64,000 nucleotides of DNA, taken from Sporisorium sorghi (lineage: Eukaryota; Basidiomycota; Ustilaginomycetes; Ustilaginales; Ustilaginaceae). The stretch is from positions 1 to 64,000 of the forward strand of contig JALCCG010000017.1 in assembly GCA_023212695.1 (NCBI GenBank), in the 5' to 3' direction. The translations under genes were made by a program, and so were the position numbers. Under the pieces are notes generated by a model. The model saw nothing but the letters and a program-made list of their open reading frames with translations. It did no database searches and was not told the DNA's origin. Shown piece after piece: positions 32,547-43,755 of this stretch; position 1 is the stretch's first letter; each line of letters opens with the position of its first letter.

Positions 32547-33362
32547 CGATTAAAAAGAATTGACAAACGCCAAAAAAAGAGGAAATTCGGAAACACGCTC
32601 GTGCATTTGCGATGAGAACCTTGGTGCAAAGCAAGCATCACAAGGTTTGGCTGCATTCACCAAACTCAATCACTGCTTCGTCCCTTGCTTGACGCTGCAT
32701 CCGGGATGGTTTGCTCCAAACAACTGGGACCTGAATCACATTGCTGGGAACATCTGAGCTAACGATGAAGGGCATTGTTCTCTCTTGCAGATCTTGTTGT
32801 ACGCTCTGCAGGGAGCGTTTTCGCGCTAACTTAGCAGTGGCCGAGACCATGCGTATGGTGATTATACGTGCGGACTCCACCATAGCACGAGATGTCTTCT
32901 CCTCTTCTGCATTTTCACAACTTGAGGGCGAAAAGACGAAGAGAGGCGAGAGAATACTAGTCCCAAGGAAAGGACGAGCAGGCGATGCAGCGGCGAGGAT
33001 GCAAAAGCAGGCCACATTCCGCACGGCTCGCATGAATTCGGTCGGAATACATAGTTGGATCTCGCGGCTTTTGATGTTCGCGCGCAGCAGGCTGGCTCGC
33101 AAGGCAGGACCTTCATCTCTGTGTGCATTAGCTGGTTCGTCTCGATTCCGATTCCCTGTCATCAGATTGAAGTTTTCTCAATGAGCAACTGCATGTTTGC
33201 CGAACCTGCAGATACAGTAGGACGACACACATTGGCCGGGCTGCAGCCAAGTTACTGTGGTCCCTCACTACAAATGAATTCCTTGAGCCATTCGATCTTT
33301 CCAAAGGCTTGCACAAGACGGTACACGAGGCGCACAAGAGGCGGCCACCGTCCATCTGGAGC

Positions 33363-33369
<7 letters not shown>

Positions 33370-33414
<45 letters not shown>

Positions 33415-33421
33415 CTCTTTT

Positions 33422-33467
<46 letters not shown>
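33370..33467. repeat. Double T tract (T45 and T44)
   Basis: Two T runs (33370-33414 and 33424-33467) separated by nine bases, about 2 kb upstream of the C2H2 gene. Confidence 0.85.
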
Positions 33468-35446
33468 CGCGCCTCAATTTCTCCGCCAGGCTTGGCAATT
33501 TTAGCGCTTTTCGCCATTTTCTTTTTTCCCCTTTGTTCTTCTGGCGATCCTGTCAACGGGCGGAAGAAAAGTCTCAGATGGTTGCCAGCTCAACCTTGTT
33601 ACGCGCCCACATTTCAAGCCCAGCCGCACGTCAGCGCGGGACCAGCGAAGAATCGAATTCTCGCCACTCCATGTCAAACCGTCCGCTTGGCTCTCTGACT
33701 TTGAAAAAGAGCGAGGGTTTGGTGAGATCGGGACGCCTTGCTGACTGTGTTTGCTTTGGCTGTTGCCTTCAAATCGTCTTCTGAAATTGTGCTGTATGCT
33801 TACCCACGCGGACTCAAAATCGCCATATCTCGTCCTAAGGCCGGCCGGACCCTTAGTCACCGAGGCTATGTAAGTTAGGTGACGCGCGACTGGCACTGTC
33901 TTTGGCGAGGCGAGCGAGCCTCGCTAGGTTTTGCTTGCTACCCACGACTTGCAGCTTTACGTTGCAATGCCCGCCTTCCTCTTTGGGACGTCTGCAGCTG
34001 TATCGCATAGCCAAGCCTCGTCGCGAAAACGAAATAAAATGAAGAAAAAAAAAAACCCCCCCAACAAATCACTTGAATAAATAAAAACAAAAAAGTGACA
34101 CGTCTAAGCGCCCGTCAGTCGAAATTAAGCGCTTCATTCCTCTTTTGTTCTTTTTCTTTTTCTTTCTTTCTTTTTTTCATTTAAACGCGTGATGCACCAG
34201 CGCAGCACGCCACCATGCAGAGCGCAGAGTGCAACACGAGCCAGAGTTGCTTCTGCCTGCTGCCTGTCTCCCGAAGACGCATCTTATCCGCTGGCCCCTT
34301 CCCTGCCTGCTGGTGACATAGCAAAAGAGAGACAGCTCGCTCGCTGTCCCACAAGCGTCGATCAGCATGCTGCTGCTGCTGCTGCTGGCGTTGGCTCTTT
34401 TCCCATCCTCCTGGCCCCTGTCTTCAAGCGAGGCCTGATAGTGTTCATGCCACGCATGTCTGCATTTGCCACCACACTCGGGTCCACCCATAACGTACAG
34501 GTACCCATTCCTTGAACCATATGCGCCTACTTCCCGTTCAGCCAGATGCAGTTCCCGCTGTCCTTGCACGCAGGCTGGCTCTTAGAGCATTTCTTCTTCT
34601 TCTTCTTCTCCTCTCAGCCTCCTCTCCCGTCCAGCCGCCGCCTGCAGCTCACGATCATCAGGATCTGTCCCCCATCTCGCTGTCTCTTTTTGACTTCTAG
34701 CTCTCCGCAGGCGGGTGGCGACAAGCAGGCGTCCGTTTGTGCCTGAGTCCAGCTGCTCTCTGGGGGCTCCGTACCTTAGGTGCAGCTGTCCAAAAAGAGA
34801 CCGGCAGTGGAGAGTGCGTGAGTGCCGTGCTCTGTTTCTCCAGCACGTTGCATTCCCCTTGGCCGTGACATCGTCCTGCTCCCCCCAGCATACAGTACGC
34901 TCGCTGCACAGTAGTCGCCGCGTCCCATTGTGTACCACTGCACGGTCGTACCCACTCTTCCGTGCGTCCGTCCAGCTAGCTCTGCTCGAATCATACAAAA
35001 TCACCAGGCCTCGCACTCGTCTCAATCCTTGACATCTTTCCCCCTTACCCCTCGACATCGTCCTTCCTCCCTCCCTTCCCTGCTCTCGCGACCGTCCCGC
35101 ACCAGCTCAGTTTCTCTCTTTGCTCTTTCAAAAAGCACATATTTACGCTTAACCCTTCTCTTGAAGAGCTACCGCTTACGTTGTCCATTACCACCACCGC
35201 TCGGTCGTTGGTGAGAATCCTTGTACCAAAGGCCTTGCATTCATCGTTCCAGTCTAGCATCTGCCCGCCTCTGCTCTCATCTCTCGCTCGCTCGCTCGCT
35301 CGCTCTAATCGCATCTCATCGTCGTCGTCAGCAGCAACGCTTCCTTGTTCCCATCATTCATCCTTTGCTAGGCTCCATCACTCGTACTGTTCCACTTGCT
35401 TGCTCCGGATAATCCTTTGCTCCTTTCCTAAAGCAAATCGACAATC

Positions 35447-37489
35447 ATGTGCGGTCCACTCACCACCGCTGACCAGCTGTCGGCCAACGTGCAAGACCCT
35501 GGCCACAACTCGCTCGGCCTCCTTGGCAGCCTCTCTCCCGAAGAGCATCCCACCGACTCGATTGCCATGTCGCACTCGCATTCCATGCCAGCTTTCGGTG
35601 GTCTTCCGATGACGGGCCTTGCGCAGCCTGCATATGGCGCGAGACGAGGCTCAGTCAGCTCGGCGGCTTCCTCGTCGTGTCTCAGTCTCGAACACGCTTC
35701 GGATCACTCGGCCGCCTACGGCTCTTACTCGCCGCGCTCCTTCACCCCGAGCGAGTCGCCCCTCAACCTGCCTGGCTCGCTGACTTCGCTGTCCGGTCTC
35801 GCTCTCGGCACACCCGACGCTCCTGGAAATGCCGACCTTCCCTGCTCTTACTCGGAACAGGCGGCGGCATTCCAGCCCGAGCAACACAATGCGCTGCTCT
35901 CTCTTTCCCACGGTCACGACGAATTCAGCCTAGACATGCCTCCGCCATCGGCATTCAGACGTCGAGCTGCTCACTCATTCGACGTCTCGATGCTCTCTGC
36001 TCATCACAACCAGCAGCCGCAGCCGCAGCCGCAGCCGCAGCAGCAGCAGCAGCAGCCCAACTTGTTCGGCCAGTCGCAAAGGATAAACGAGTCGGATGGC
36101 TCCGAAGAGACGACGCCCATGCCCACCTCGACAGGCACTTTTGCAGGACAGCCGGTCGTCGACCTCAGCGAAGGCTTCCGCGCTGCTCAGGTGCCCGTCA
36201 CACCGCATTCGATGGCCAGCCGCGCCTCGCTCGGTGCTGGACCGTGTGTATTCACTCCAGGCCAATCCTACTCACCTGGCTCGACACCCGATCACTCGAT
36301 CCGAGGCGATCTCTCCAACCCCAGCTCGCCCTTCTATCCTCCCTCGGCCATGGCGCTTCGAAGGCTCACCAGCGCCGACCACCACGTTCACACCGACACG
36401 TACGCTCCCCACGAGATGGGCATGCCCACCAAGGACACTCCGCCTCTGCTCAGCCTCTCGGACATCAACGGTTTCGCCAAGCACGAGCCCAGCTTCCAGG
36501 CCAACCTCGCCTTCCGAGATCACTTCCAGAGTCCATCCAGCTTGCAGCCTCACCGTTGCAGCCTGCCGGACATGTCGTCGGCTGGCACGACCTCGTCGGC
36601 CATGTCCAGGGTGGCTTCGGCACCAACTTCCAGCCCCATGCCTCACCTCTCTCGCTCGTCGACATCGTCCGAGGCATCGTCGTTTGCCTCGTTTCCGTCC
36701 ACGCCGTCGTCGTCGATCGCCTCGGCCCTCGAGGGTCGCAGGCCGAGCTACGTGTACCCCTCGACGCCCACCAACGACTTGATGTCGCCCGGCTTCGACC
36801 CTTACTACAGCGCTCCGCAGATGTCGGCCCACCGCAGCAACAGCATGATCTCGCTCGGCTCGCCCATCAACGACGGCGCCTTGACCTCGATGCTCGACGG
36901 CCGCAGCCGCAGTGTCTCTGGCTCGGTGGCGCGCACTACGCCTCGCGGTCGCGTTCGCAATGCCGGTCCTCCTCCTCTGATTGTCAGCTCGGCGGATAAG
37001 CTGCACGTCTGCCACTGCGGCAAGAGGTTCAAGAGGATGGAGCACCTCAAGCGTCACAACCGCACGCACACGCAGGAGCGTCCGCACCAGTGCCCCGTCG
37101 AGACGTGCGGCAAGTTCTTTGGTCGATCTGACAACCTTGCTCAGCACCTCAAGACGCACTTCCGACCCGCTGGCCTCGTCGGTCGTTCATCGGAGCTCCT
37201 CTCGCTCACTACGGGCTCGGACAAGTACAAGAACAACGAGCCTCGACACGACCCTTACGCCGCCGCCGCCGCTGCTGCTGCAGCAGCAGCTGCCGCCGCC
37301 CAAGCAGCTGTGTCCGTGAGTGCTAAGCGCGGCTCCATCGGCCAGGCCTGCCTCGGCGGCCCCATTGCGCTCAGCAAGCCCATGCCTGCTCGTCAGGTGC
37401 TCGCTCCCGCCGGTGGCCTCAGCGCCAACTCGTCGCCCACCATGCCCCAGTCCAACGACGGCCTCCAGCTTGCTGCTCATCTTGCTTAA
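35447..37489 (+). CDS. C2H2 zinc-finger transcription factor
   Basis: 680 residues, single exon. A long disordered region (Ser/Pro-rich, with a Q/P run near 186-205) precedes two adjacent zinc fingers at about residues 517-573: VCHCGKRFKRMEHLKRHNRTH and HQCPVETCGKFFGRSDNLAQHL, joined by the classic TQERP linker. A polyalanine run lies near 604-618. The second finger is standard C-x4-C-x12-H-x3-H; the first has only one residue between its cysteines. The finger pair resembles the fungal SteA/Msn2-type group with R-x-E-H and R-S-D-N recognition helices, so a DNA-binding regulator in the nucleus is expected. No target can be named. The start at 35447 follows a long C/T-rich leader. Confidence 0.9.
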   Translation: MCGPLTTADQLSANVQDPGHNSLGLLGSLSPEEHPTDSIAMSHSHSMPAFGGLPMTGLAQPAYGARRGSVSSAASSSCLSLEHASDHSAAYGSYSPRSFTPSESPLNLPGSLTSLSGLALGTPDAPGNADLPCSYSEQAAAFQPEQHNALLSLSHGHDEFSLDMPPPSAFRRRAAHSFDVSMLSAHHNQQPQPQPQPQQQQQQPNLFGQSQRINESDGSEETTPMPTSTGTFAGQPVVDLSEGFRAAQVPVTPHSMASRASLGAGPCVFTPGQSYSPGSTPDHSIRGDLSNPSSPFYPPSAMALRRLTSADHHVHTDTYAPHEMGMPTKDTPPLLSLSDINGFAKHEPSFQANLAFRDHFQSPSSLQPHRCSLPDMSSAGTTSSAMSRVASAPTSSPMPHLSRSSTSSEASSFASFPSTPSSSIASALEGRRPSYVYPSTPTNDLMSPGFDPYYSAPQMSAHRSNSMISLGSPINDGALTSMLDGRSRSVSGSVARTTPRGRVRNAGPPPLIVSSADKLHVCHCGKRFKRMEHLKRHNRTHTQERPHQCPVETCGKFFGRSDNLAQHLKTHFRPAGLVGRSSELLSLTTGSDKYKNNEPRHDPYAAAAAAAAAAAAAAQAAVSVSAKRGSIGQACLGGPIALSKPMPARQVLAPAGGLSANSSPTMPQSNDGLQLAAHLA

Positions 37490-39834
37490 TTGCTCTTCGT
37501 CATCTGTACTCGTAATCCGTTTTGCGTTTTCGCTTCACACGCACGCACACACGCTTCTCTCGCCGTACTGTAATCGTCTCTTGCTAGTCGGATCTCTCTC
37601 TCTCTCTCTCTCTATCTGCTCCTCCCTGTCCCCAGTCGTTTTGTCGCCAACCCCGCAGTCATCGCATTATCTCGAATCCGCTCTTGCTAGTCGTTGAAAA
37701 GCTCTCTCCCTTGTATCTGCTGCTATCGGTAACGGAAATCCATATTCTTAGTCGCTCGAAGAAGGAAACGTGCTGGGCTGTGCAGTGTGCGCTGAAGCAG
37801 GTGTACTGTATGTACGAGATGCGCACCTTGCGTTGCCTTGTGTACATGATGCAGCGCGGAGATTGAAACTGGCTTGGTGCATGCCGAGCACATGATACTA
37901 AAAAGTTGCCGGTCTCAGCTGCAGCGTTCGAAATGTGCGCGGGTGTCCAGCACAAACTAAATTGGATCAATGCGAGTCCGCGCGATTGCGAAGTTAGCTC
38001 CAGCCGAAGCATGCTTTAGCTCATGCAGCAGCAATAAGGGTGTGGGAACGTCGCCCGCACCCAAAAGTTCGCAGCGGGGAAAGAGAAGCATCCGAAGATA
38101 CGCTCACTCAGTACGAACCAAGTGGTGCCGTGCAACGGCTTCTGCATGGAGGGCAAAGGGAGAGAGCCACAGTGGTCCTCTTTCGCTCGTTCGGCATCGG
38201 GTTGCGCCATTCCGCTGGCTACGAACTCGGCTCGGGAAAGCGTCTTCATTTACGCTAGGGGCCGACCATACTGCGAGTAAGTTAGAGCGTCAGGCGAGAT
38301 TGCATCTAAACCTTATGCAGACGATCTGGCGTCGATGAAACGACCCTGGACACCCTTGCTGGTGCCATATGGTGGCTGGTTCTGCACGACAATGCATAAA
38401 CTCAGATGAGAAAGCATATGAACCACTCTGCTGGGTCACACTGAGGTCGAGTCCGTGCGCACGTTCTTGCTAAGCTGTCTGCTCTTTCGTGTGATCCTTC
38501 ACCCTAAGAGACGCACAGCAGCTCAAAAAGCGGAGAACACCGACCAAGCAGCATCTCACTCATGCCGTCAATGCCCGCTCCTTCAACCGCATGGCTTTTC
38601 TAGAGGTCTGCCTTCATGCGAAACAATCATCTTGTCGACCCTTGGTGCAGTAGCAACCCAAAACTTGGGTCCGCATTACGTTCAGACGATGGTGTCATCA
38701 ATGCGCATGCTGAGCAGCTTCTCGGATGCCGAGGGCCGCTGCGCATGGCTGGTGACACATCGAGACAAGATCTGGCTATACAGAATCTTGCGTGATGCAA
38801 TATGCTGCAAACGCCGACGCCTCTTGTGACAGCTCCGCCCCAAAGATTCGCCTGTGATCACACGGCATCTCTGACAAGCTCCTTACGCCCAAGGCAATGC
38901 TCTGTGCCCCAATCGCTCATGATTGTCACGGTCTGCTTCCCAATGACCTAGAGCTGTCTAATCTGACTGCGTCTTCCATGCTCCAGACTTGGACTTGGGT
39001 GCACTATGTCACGTTTGCGGGACGACTCTCCTTCTTATCACATAAGTTAGAAGAGACTGGGAGCGAAGTTGCCGAGTATCAACAGCGCGGCCATGGAAGC
39101 AATGTTTCGACCACGCAGCTCCGTTCCAGCTGTCCACCCGACCCTCCTCCGTCTTCTCAGAACCCACTACCTTCGCAGGCGCTGAGCCTGGTCACTTGAA
39201 GCTTTTTTTTGCTTGACACCCATACAGCTTGCGAAAAATCTGTGCCCGGCGACTCTTTCAAGCACGCCTTCACAGTAGAGCGAGGCTTTCACCATCCATG
39301 GTCTGCAGGCGCCCCCATCTCCTTCACAATTCCGATCTGTCTCTGTAGATCTGCATCTAGACGTCGTCGTCCACCAAGACCTTTTCGCCATCCTTAGCAA
39401 CGACGTATGCAGCATCGTGCAAGCAGGGATCCTGGACAGCTCGGTCTTTTCTTCTTGTATCCCTCGACAGCCGTTTCCAAGCGTCTCTAAGCCCGGCGAG
39501 AAAGGCCGTTTCTGCGCATGTCGTAGGGCGCAAGACCATCCTTGGCAAATCGTGCCGTGCCCGCGCTTCCTCGTGTGCAGAACGGGGTTGCGACCCCAAG
39601 TTCAAGCCTCGGCAAGATCCTCGCTCGCCATGTTGGAGTCAGTCTCGTTGCGCTCAGCCTCCTTGCTATCCTTTCGACTCCTCAGGATCCAGGCAGCTTT
39701 TGCCACTCGAGCTGCATGTACCGGTTCCCAAACACTTCCTGGCTCCGGAAAGTCAACGCTTCACAAACGACAATGTCCTTCAAAACCATTTCTAAGAATT
39801 GCAAGTCTACGCATCTACATGTCTCGTTCGCAGC
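37490..39834. other. Intergenic, C2H2 factor to alpha-amylase
   Basis: About 2.3 kb between converging genes, with a CT dinucleotide run at about 37593-37612 just 3' of the transcription factor gene. Frames of 100-125 codons (37970-38338, 38455-38829, 38897-39199) carry no recognisable features and are not called. Confidence 0.5.
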
Positions 39835-41445
39835 TCAGAAGACCTCGCGGTGCTTCGAGTTCTCAGGCACCCAGATGGAAGCCGAGCGAGGATGGCAGTG
39901 GACCTCGACCCAACCGTCGTCGTTGACCTTGGATTCACCCTGGAACCAACCAATGACATCGACAAAGTTTTGGCCGACGTACCGCTTGCCGACCTCGACC
40001 CACTTGGATCCCTGTCCCGAGCCGTTGCAGATGATGGTGGCTGAGGCATCGTATCCCGAGCCGTCTTCGGCCTTGGTGCCGGTTCTGACCCAAGCAATGC
40101 AGTTGGCATGGTCCCAGTACTCCTTCTGCTCACCGTAGGCGTAGTACTTGCGTGCCTTGATGAACTTTTCCAGATCAGCCATCGGCTCTGCCTTTCCTTC
40201 GCCGTTTTCGATGCCGGTCGGATTGCATCCATCGAGGTCACCGAGGAAGACGCAGGGGTATCCGTCGACGCGCGTCAGGATGAGAGCGTAGGCGAGAGGC
40301 TTGAACTGCGCAGGCACCGTCGATTCCAAAGCCTGGCCCTTCTGCGTGTCGTGGTTCTCCACCAGCGTCACCGCATCAATGGGTCGCGCTTGAACGATAG
40401 AGCCATCAAAGATCTTGCGCAGATCGTAGTTCTCGGCCGCATCTCCAGCTTCCTTGAAGTTGTAGTGGAGAGGCGCGTCGAAAAGCGAGAACTGCTCGTC
40501 TCCAAACTCGGTGAGATACTTGAGGCACGAGTCCAGACTGTCCTTCCAGAACTCGCCGACGCTGAAGGCGATGGGTCCCTCGGTCTCGTCTGCAGGCTCC
40601 ACGCCTCGCTCCTCTCGCAGCTTGCGGGCCTCTTGGCGAATGTGCTTGACGAAATCGTGAATGAACTGGCGAGAGATGTGCTTCACCGCGTCGAAGCGGA
40701 AACCGGCGATCGGGAAGTTCCTCATCATCCAAGCTCCCCAGTCGAGCAAGTCCTTCTTGACATCTGGATGCTCGTGGTCGCAATCGGCACCCATCAACAT
40801 GGCATAGTTTCCGTTCTCTTTGTCGACGTCCGTGGCCCAGTGTTTGCCATCTCCCTCAATTCGGAAGATTGCGTCGGTTTCTGTCTTCTGATCCCAGTCA
40901 ACTCCAGCAAAGTGTTCGAAGCCCCACTTGAAGCTGGAGTACTTGTCTCCTCGGCCGGGGAAAGTGAACTTGGTCCAGCCCTGGATGTCGTAAGCATCAG
41001 ACACAAACTTGTTGCGATCGTTCTGGTCGACCATGCGAGCTTTAAAGGTCTGCAGCTCGTCCGCGCCCATTCGATGGTTCAAGACGGCATCAACATAGAT
41101 GGAGATGCCGTTTTCACGCAGCTCTTGCATGGCCACTTCGAGCTGCTCTCGCGTACCGTACTTGGTTCTGTTGGGAGGTTGGACACCTGCCTTCTCGTCC
41201 CTGGGGTGGACAAACTCGCCCAAATCCCAGGTGTCGTAGATGTCGTAGCCTGTGCTGGAAGCTGAAGCACCCTTGGTGGGTGGAGGGATCCAGACGGCCG
41301 TGATGCCCATGTCGGCAAATCGTTTGGCGTTGTCGCCGAGCCACTGCCAGTGCTTGCCTTCGCCCTGGGTGTACCATTCGTAAGCTTGGAGCATCGTGTA
41401 ATTGTGCTCATGCTTGTCGGCGTGCTTGTTGGCGGAGGAAGCCAT
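39835..41445 (-). CDS. Intracellular alpha-amylase, GH13_5 type
   Basis: 536 residues from the ATG at 41445. The catalytic triad of glycoside hydrolase family 13 is visible: nucleophile Asp in GFRFDAVKHI, acid Glu in FSVGEFW, and transition-state Asp in LVENHDTQ. DAVLNHRMGAD carries the first conserved region. The start (NYTMLQAYEWYTQGEGKHW) and overall sequence resemble the bacterial liquefying, GH13_5, group, which in fungi lacks a signal peptide; none is seen here. In Histoplasma a fungal member of this group (AMY1) is needed for cell-wall alpha-1,3-glucan, so a role in alpha-glucan or glycogen metabolism is plausible instead of starch digestion. The frame continues 26 codons upstream, but that part is Pro-rich leader. 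Confidence 0.94.
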   Translation of the reverse strand: MASSANKHADKHEHNYTMLQAYEWYTQGEGKHWQWLGDNAKRFADMGITAVWIPPPTKGASASSTGYDIYDTWDLGEFVHPRDEKAGVQPPNRTKYGTREQLEVAMQELRENGISIYVDAVLNHRMGADELQTFKARMVDQNDRNKFVSDAYDIQGWTKFTFPGRGDKYSSFKWGFEHFAGVDWDQKTETDAIFRIEGDGKHWATDVDKENGNYAMLMGADCDHEHPDVKKDLLDWGAWMMRNFPIAGFRFDAVKHISRQFIHDFVKHIRQEARKLREERGVEPADETEGPIAFSVGEFWKDSLDSCLKYLTEFGDEQFSLFDAPLHYNFKEAGDAAENYDLRKIFDGSIVQARPIDAVTLVENHDTQKGQALESTVPAQFKPLAYALILTRVDGYPCVFLGDLDGCNPTGIENGEGKAEPMADLEKFIKARKYYAYGEQKEYWDHANCIAWVRTGTKAEDGSGYDASATIICNGSGQGSKWVEVGKRYVGQNFVDVIGWFQGESKVNDDGWVEVHCHPRSASIWVPENSKHREVF

Positions 41446-42369
41446 CTTGACTAGGATTTGCAACGGCGCGGGCGGATGGTTGGGAGAAGAGGCGTGAGAG
41501 GGAGGACAGGGTTTGCCGAGCACACAGAGCGTTTATCAGGTTCCAGAGCATCCACAATGATCTTAACGAGCTGTCGGAGAGGCTCGTCGCACCGAGAAGC
41601 TCGAGCCATGCGCGCAGAACGTGGTACGGCACGTTCACGGGGCCGTGATGTGCTGTTACGCTCGCTTGCCTTATCGTTCGCATCGGTTTGAACCTCCGCC
41701 CAGTCGAGGCTCCTCCAGAGAGGTACAAGCGAAAGCGCGACTAAGTTATTGTGGTTCTTCTCGCTGCCAGACGGTTGAGGGTCCGCTCGTCCACGCCCGA
41801 TTGCAGCTCGGCTGTGGGGTGACGTTCTCGTGCAGCAACAAGCTGCTCGCTGCCAGAGGAGGAAAAAAAAAGTGAAGATGTTAAGTCTGACTCTTCGGAG
41901 TTGCGACACCTCACGACGTCGAGTACAGTAAGCGTTCACCTTTATTGTTTGTTGGTTATGAAGCTTTGTGGCATCTTCTCGGCAGTCGGACAAGTGTTGT
42001 GGGTGAAAGCTCCCAAAAGCAAGCACGACAGGTTGTGTTGAAATTGGTGGGACGCGAGGAGGCCTCGTCAACGGGCGGGCCTCTCTGGCAGGCCTGCATG
42101 CGTCCATCCAATCAATGTGGGCCTTTGTCTCTTGTTGCAGCAACAGCATGCATCCGCAAGATGAGGCAAAGAAAACAACAAGCTCAAACAAATAAGTCTG
42201 AACCCCACGAGTCCCAACCCTCGGCAGTCTGATTCGCAAGGCCTCAAGCGATTGATGCAAGACGCTTCAGCTGGAAAGCAGGGTATAAATATGCAGCTTA
42301 GAGGGGAAAAGTAAGGCTCCCTTCTGGACAAACACCATCCGTTCTTCATACCTACCTCGACAGACGGCG
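41446..42369. other. Divergent promoter region, amylase and first cluster gene
   Basis: About 0.9 kb between divergent genes, including the TATA box of the 42370 gene. No other gene was recognised. Confidence 0.5.
42284..42291 (+). promoter_or_regulatory. TATA box of the 42370 gene
   Basis: Perfect TATAAATA, 79 bp before the ATG. The same element at a similar distance recurs at several other genes of the secreted-protein cluster. Confidence 0.6.
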
Positions 42370-43755
42370 ATGCGAGGACACTTGATTGCAGCCTTGGGTC
42401 TGTTCTTCCTCTTCTGCGGAGCGTCGGTTACAGCTCCGCCGACTGGCACTGGCCTCGAGGCTTTCGGTTACATCAAGGAAGATTCCAAAGCTCTTCGAGC
42501 GAGACTCAGGGACCCGGCTCGTCATCATTACAGCGAAGAACAGGCGGACGAGTTTCTCGCCAATGCTATGTTGCGCTATACACAGCTGGTGAGAGACTAC
42601 GCTATTCAGGCCACGCCCCATCAGAAGGCAAGAACCTTAGCCAATGCAAAGTTTCTGCCCGTTCACAGGACTCGCACCGTGGAAATAGACAGGAAGTACG
42701 GCAGGGACGCTCAGTGGAGTCCAAATTGGTTCTCCTTGCCCTTGCTGATCGACCACGAGTCCACCGACCAAGATCTCCACTATTTCCGAGAGCGGACCCG
42801 TTATGGTTATGTGGAGCGCTCGTTGGACCTGATCAGATTCGACAGGTTCAATCCATATAGCCATGAAGGTTTCTGGCTTCCTACCGCAATAGTGCGACCG
42901 AATTACCCGCGGAAAGGCGGAAAACTTTCGTTCACTCTCGTTCACGAGTTTCCGACATCGCCTAGGATCTTTTGGTATAAGTACCAGAGCGACCCAGGCG
43001 GTGCTCGTGTCGCCCTCGAGGAAGTTTTGGAACGGAAGAAAGGCATTTGGTTGGGCAAGGTCCAGCGCGAGGATCGCGATATCATATCAACTCTCTGGAA
43101 AAGTGCTGCCACCTCGAATCTGATTCCACAAAGAAAGCACTTCCTTGCCAAGGAAGGGGAGAATGCAGCTGGAGCCTCGACAAGTGTACACCAATCGGTC
43201 TCTCATCCCGAGTTGCATGGCGATGAACCTATCGATACCAGTGACGAAGAGGATCCTCGTATTCCCCACGGAGCTCCAATCGACGTCCACCAAGACCCTC
43301 ACGCTCTCCACGTGGTCCCCGGTCCTGCCCACGAATTTCCCCTCGCTGCTCAGAACGAGGCTCCCATCACTGTTCACCAAAGACCGCCCTTGCCTCCCCA
43401 GGCGGCACACTATGTGCCAGACCCTTATTACTATCCTGCCCCTCGCTATGATCAATGGGCAGGTGCTTCGAATGCCGACCGCTCAGCACAAGAGGCCGGT
43501 TCATCTTCGAGCGTAGCACACGGACGCCAAGAGGAACCACAATCGTTCCTGTACGACTTTTTCGGTCAGTCTGGATATGTACAGCCTATTGGCCCACGAC
43601 CTCTCTATCCAGGTGGGGGAAGATCACTGCAATCGCCTCAACAGCCACAGCCGTACCAAACCTCTCCGAATCTCCACTCGCCCGATCGCGACTCAAACGT
43701 CAACCTCGATCTCTCTCTAGCACCCACGTATCGCGGCGCTCAACGCGATCACTGA
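42370..43755 (+). CDS. Secreted cluster protein 1 (461 aa), P-x-A-I-V-R-P family
   Basis: Signal peptide at residues 1-21 (hydrophobic LIAALGLFFLFCGASV). The mature part has no cysteine. A globular-looking region (about 30-245) holds SPNWFSLPLLIDHEST (117-132), LDLIRFD (152-158) and PTAIVRP (171-177); the rest is His/Pro-rich and probably disordered. The same order of motifs occurs in the 688-aa protein at the far end of the cluster (59035-61101), so these two are a distinct pair that bracket the shorter secreted proteins. Function is unknown; a secreted effector or surface protein is the best guess from context. Secretion prediction is sound, the family link is by eye. Confidence 0.82.
   Translation: MRGHLIAALGLFFLFCGASVTAPPTGTGLEAFGYIKEDSKALRARLRDPARHHYSEEQADEFLANAMLRYTQLVRDYAIQATPHQKARTLANAKFLPVHRTRTVEIDRKYGRDAQWSPNWFSLPLLIDHESTDQDLHYFRERTRYGYVERSLDLIRFDRFNPYSHEGFWLPTAIVRPNYPRKGGKLSFTLVHEFPTSPRIFWYKYQSDPGGARVALEEVLERKKGIWLGKVQREDRDIISTLWKSAATSNLIPQRKHFLAKEGENAAGASTSVHQSVSHPELHGDEPIDTSDEEDPRIPHGAPIDVHQDPHALHVVPGPAHEFPLAAQNEAPITVHQRPPLPPQAAHYVPDPYYYPAPRYDQWAGASNADRSAQEAGSSSSVAHGRQEEPQSFLYDFFGQSGYVQPIGPRPLYPGGGRSLQSPQQPQPYQTSPNLHSPDRDSNVNLDLSLAPTYRGAQRDH

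Larger units (their letters stand above)
27007..35446. other. 8.4-kb gene-poor tract upstream of the C2H2 factor
   Basis: No convincing protein gene. The largest frames (154 codons at 27806-28270, 174 codons at 32638-33162, both minus) have no domain, signal peptide or favourable composition. It contains the assembly gap, several A/T homopolymers, an AT-rich patch at 30920-30975, a 10-bp tandem repeat near 30761-30787 and, from about 34.9 kb, a pyrimidine-rich stretch likely to be the 5' leader of the C2H2 gene. It may hold long regulatory DNA or a non-coding transcript; neither is shown. Confidence 0.5.

Noticed and set aside
32638..33162. 174-codon minus-strand ORF in the gene-poor tract
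   Set aside because: No recognisable motif or signal peptide; not distinguishable from a chance frame.
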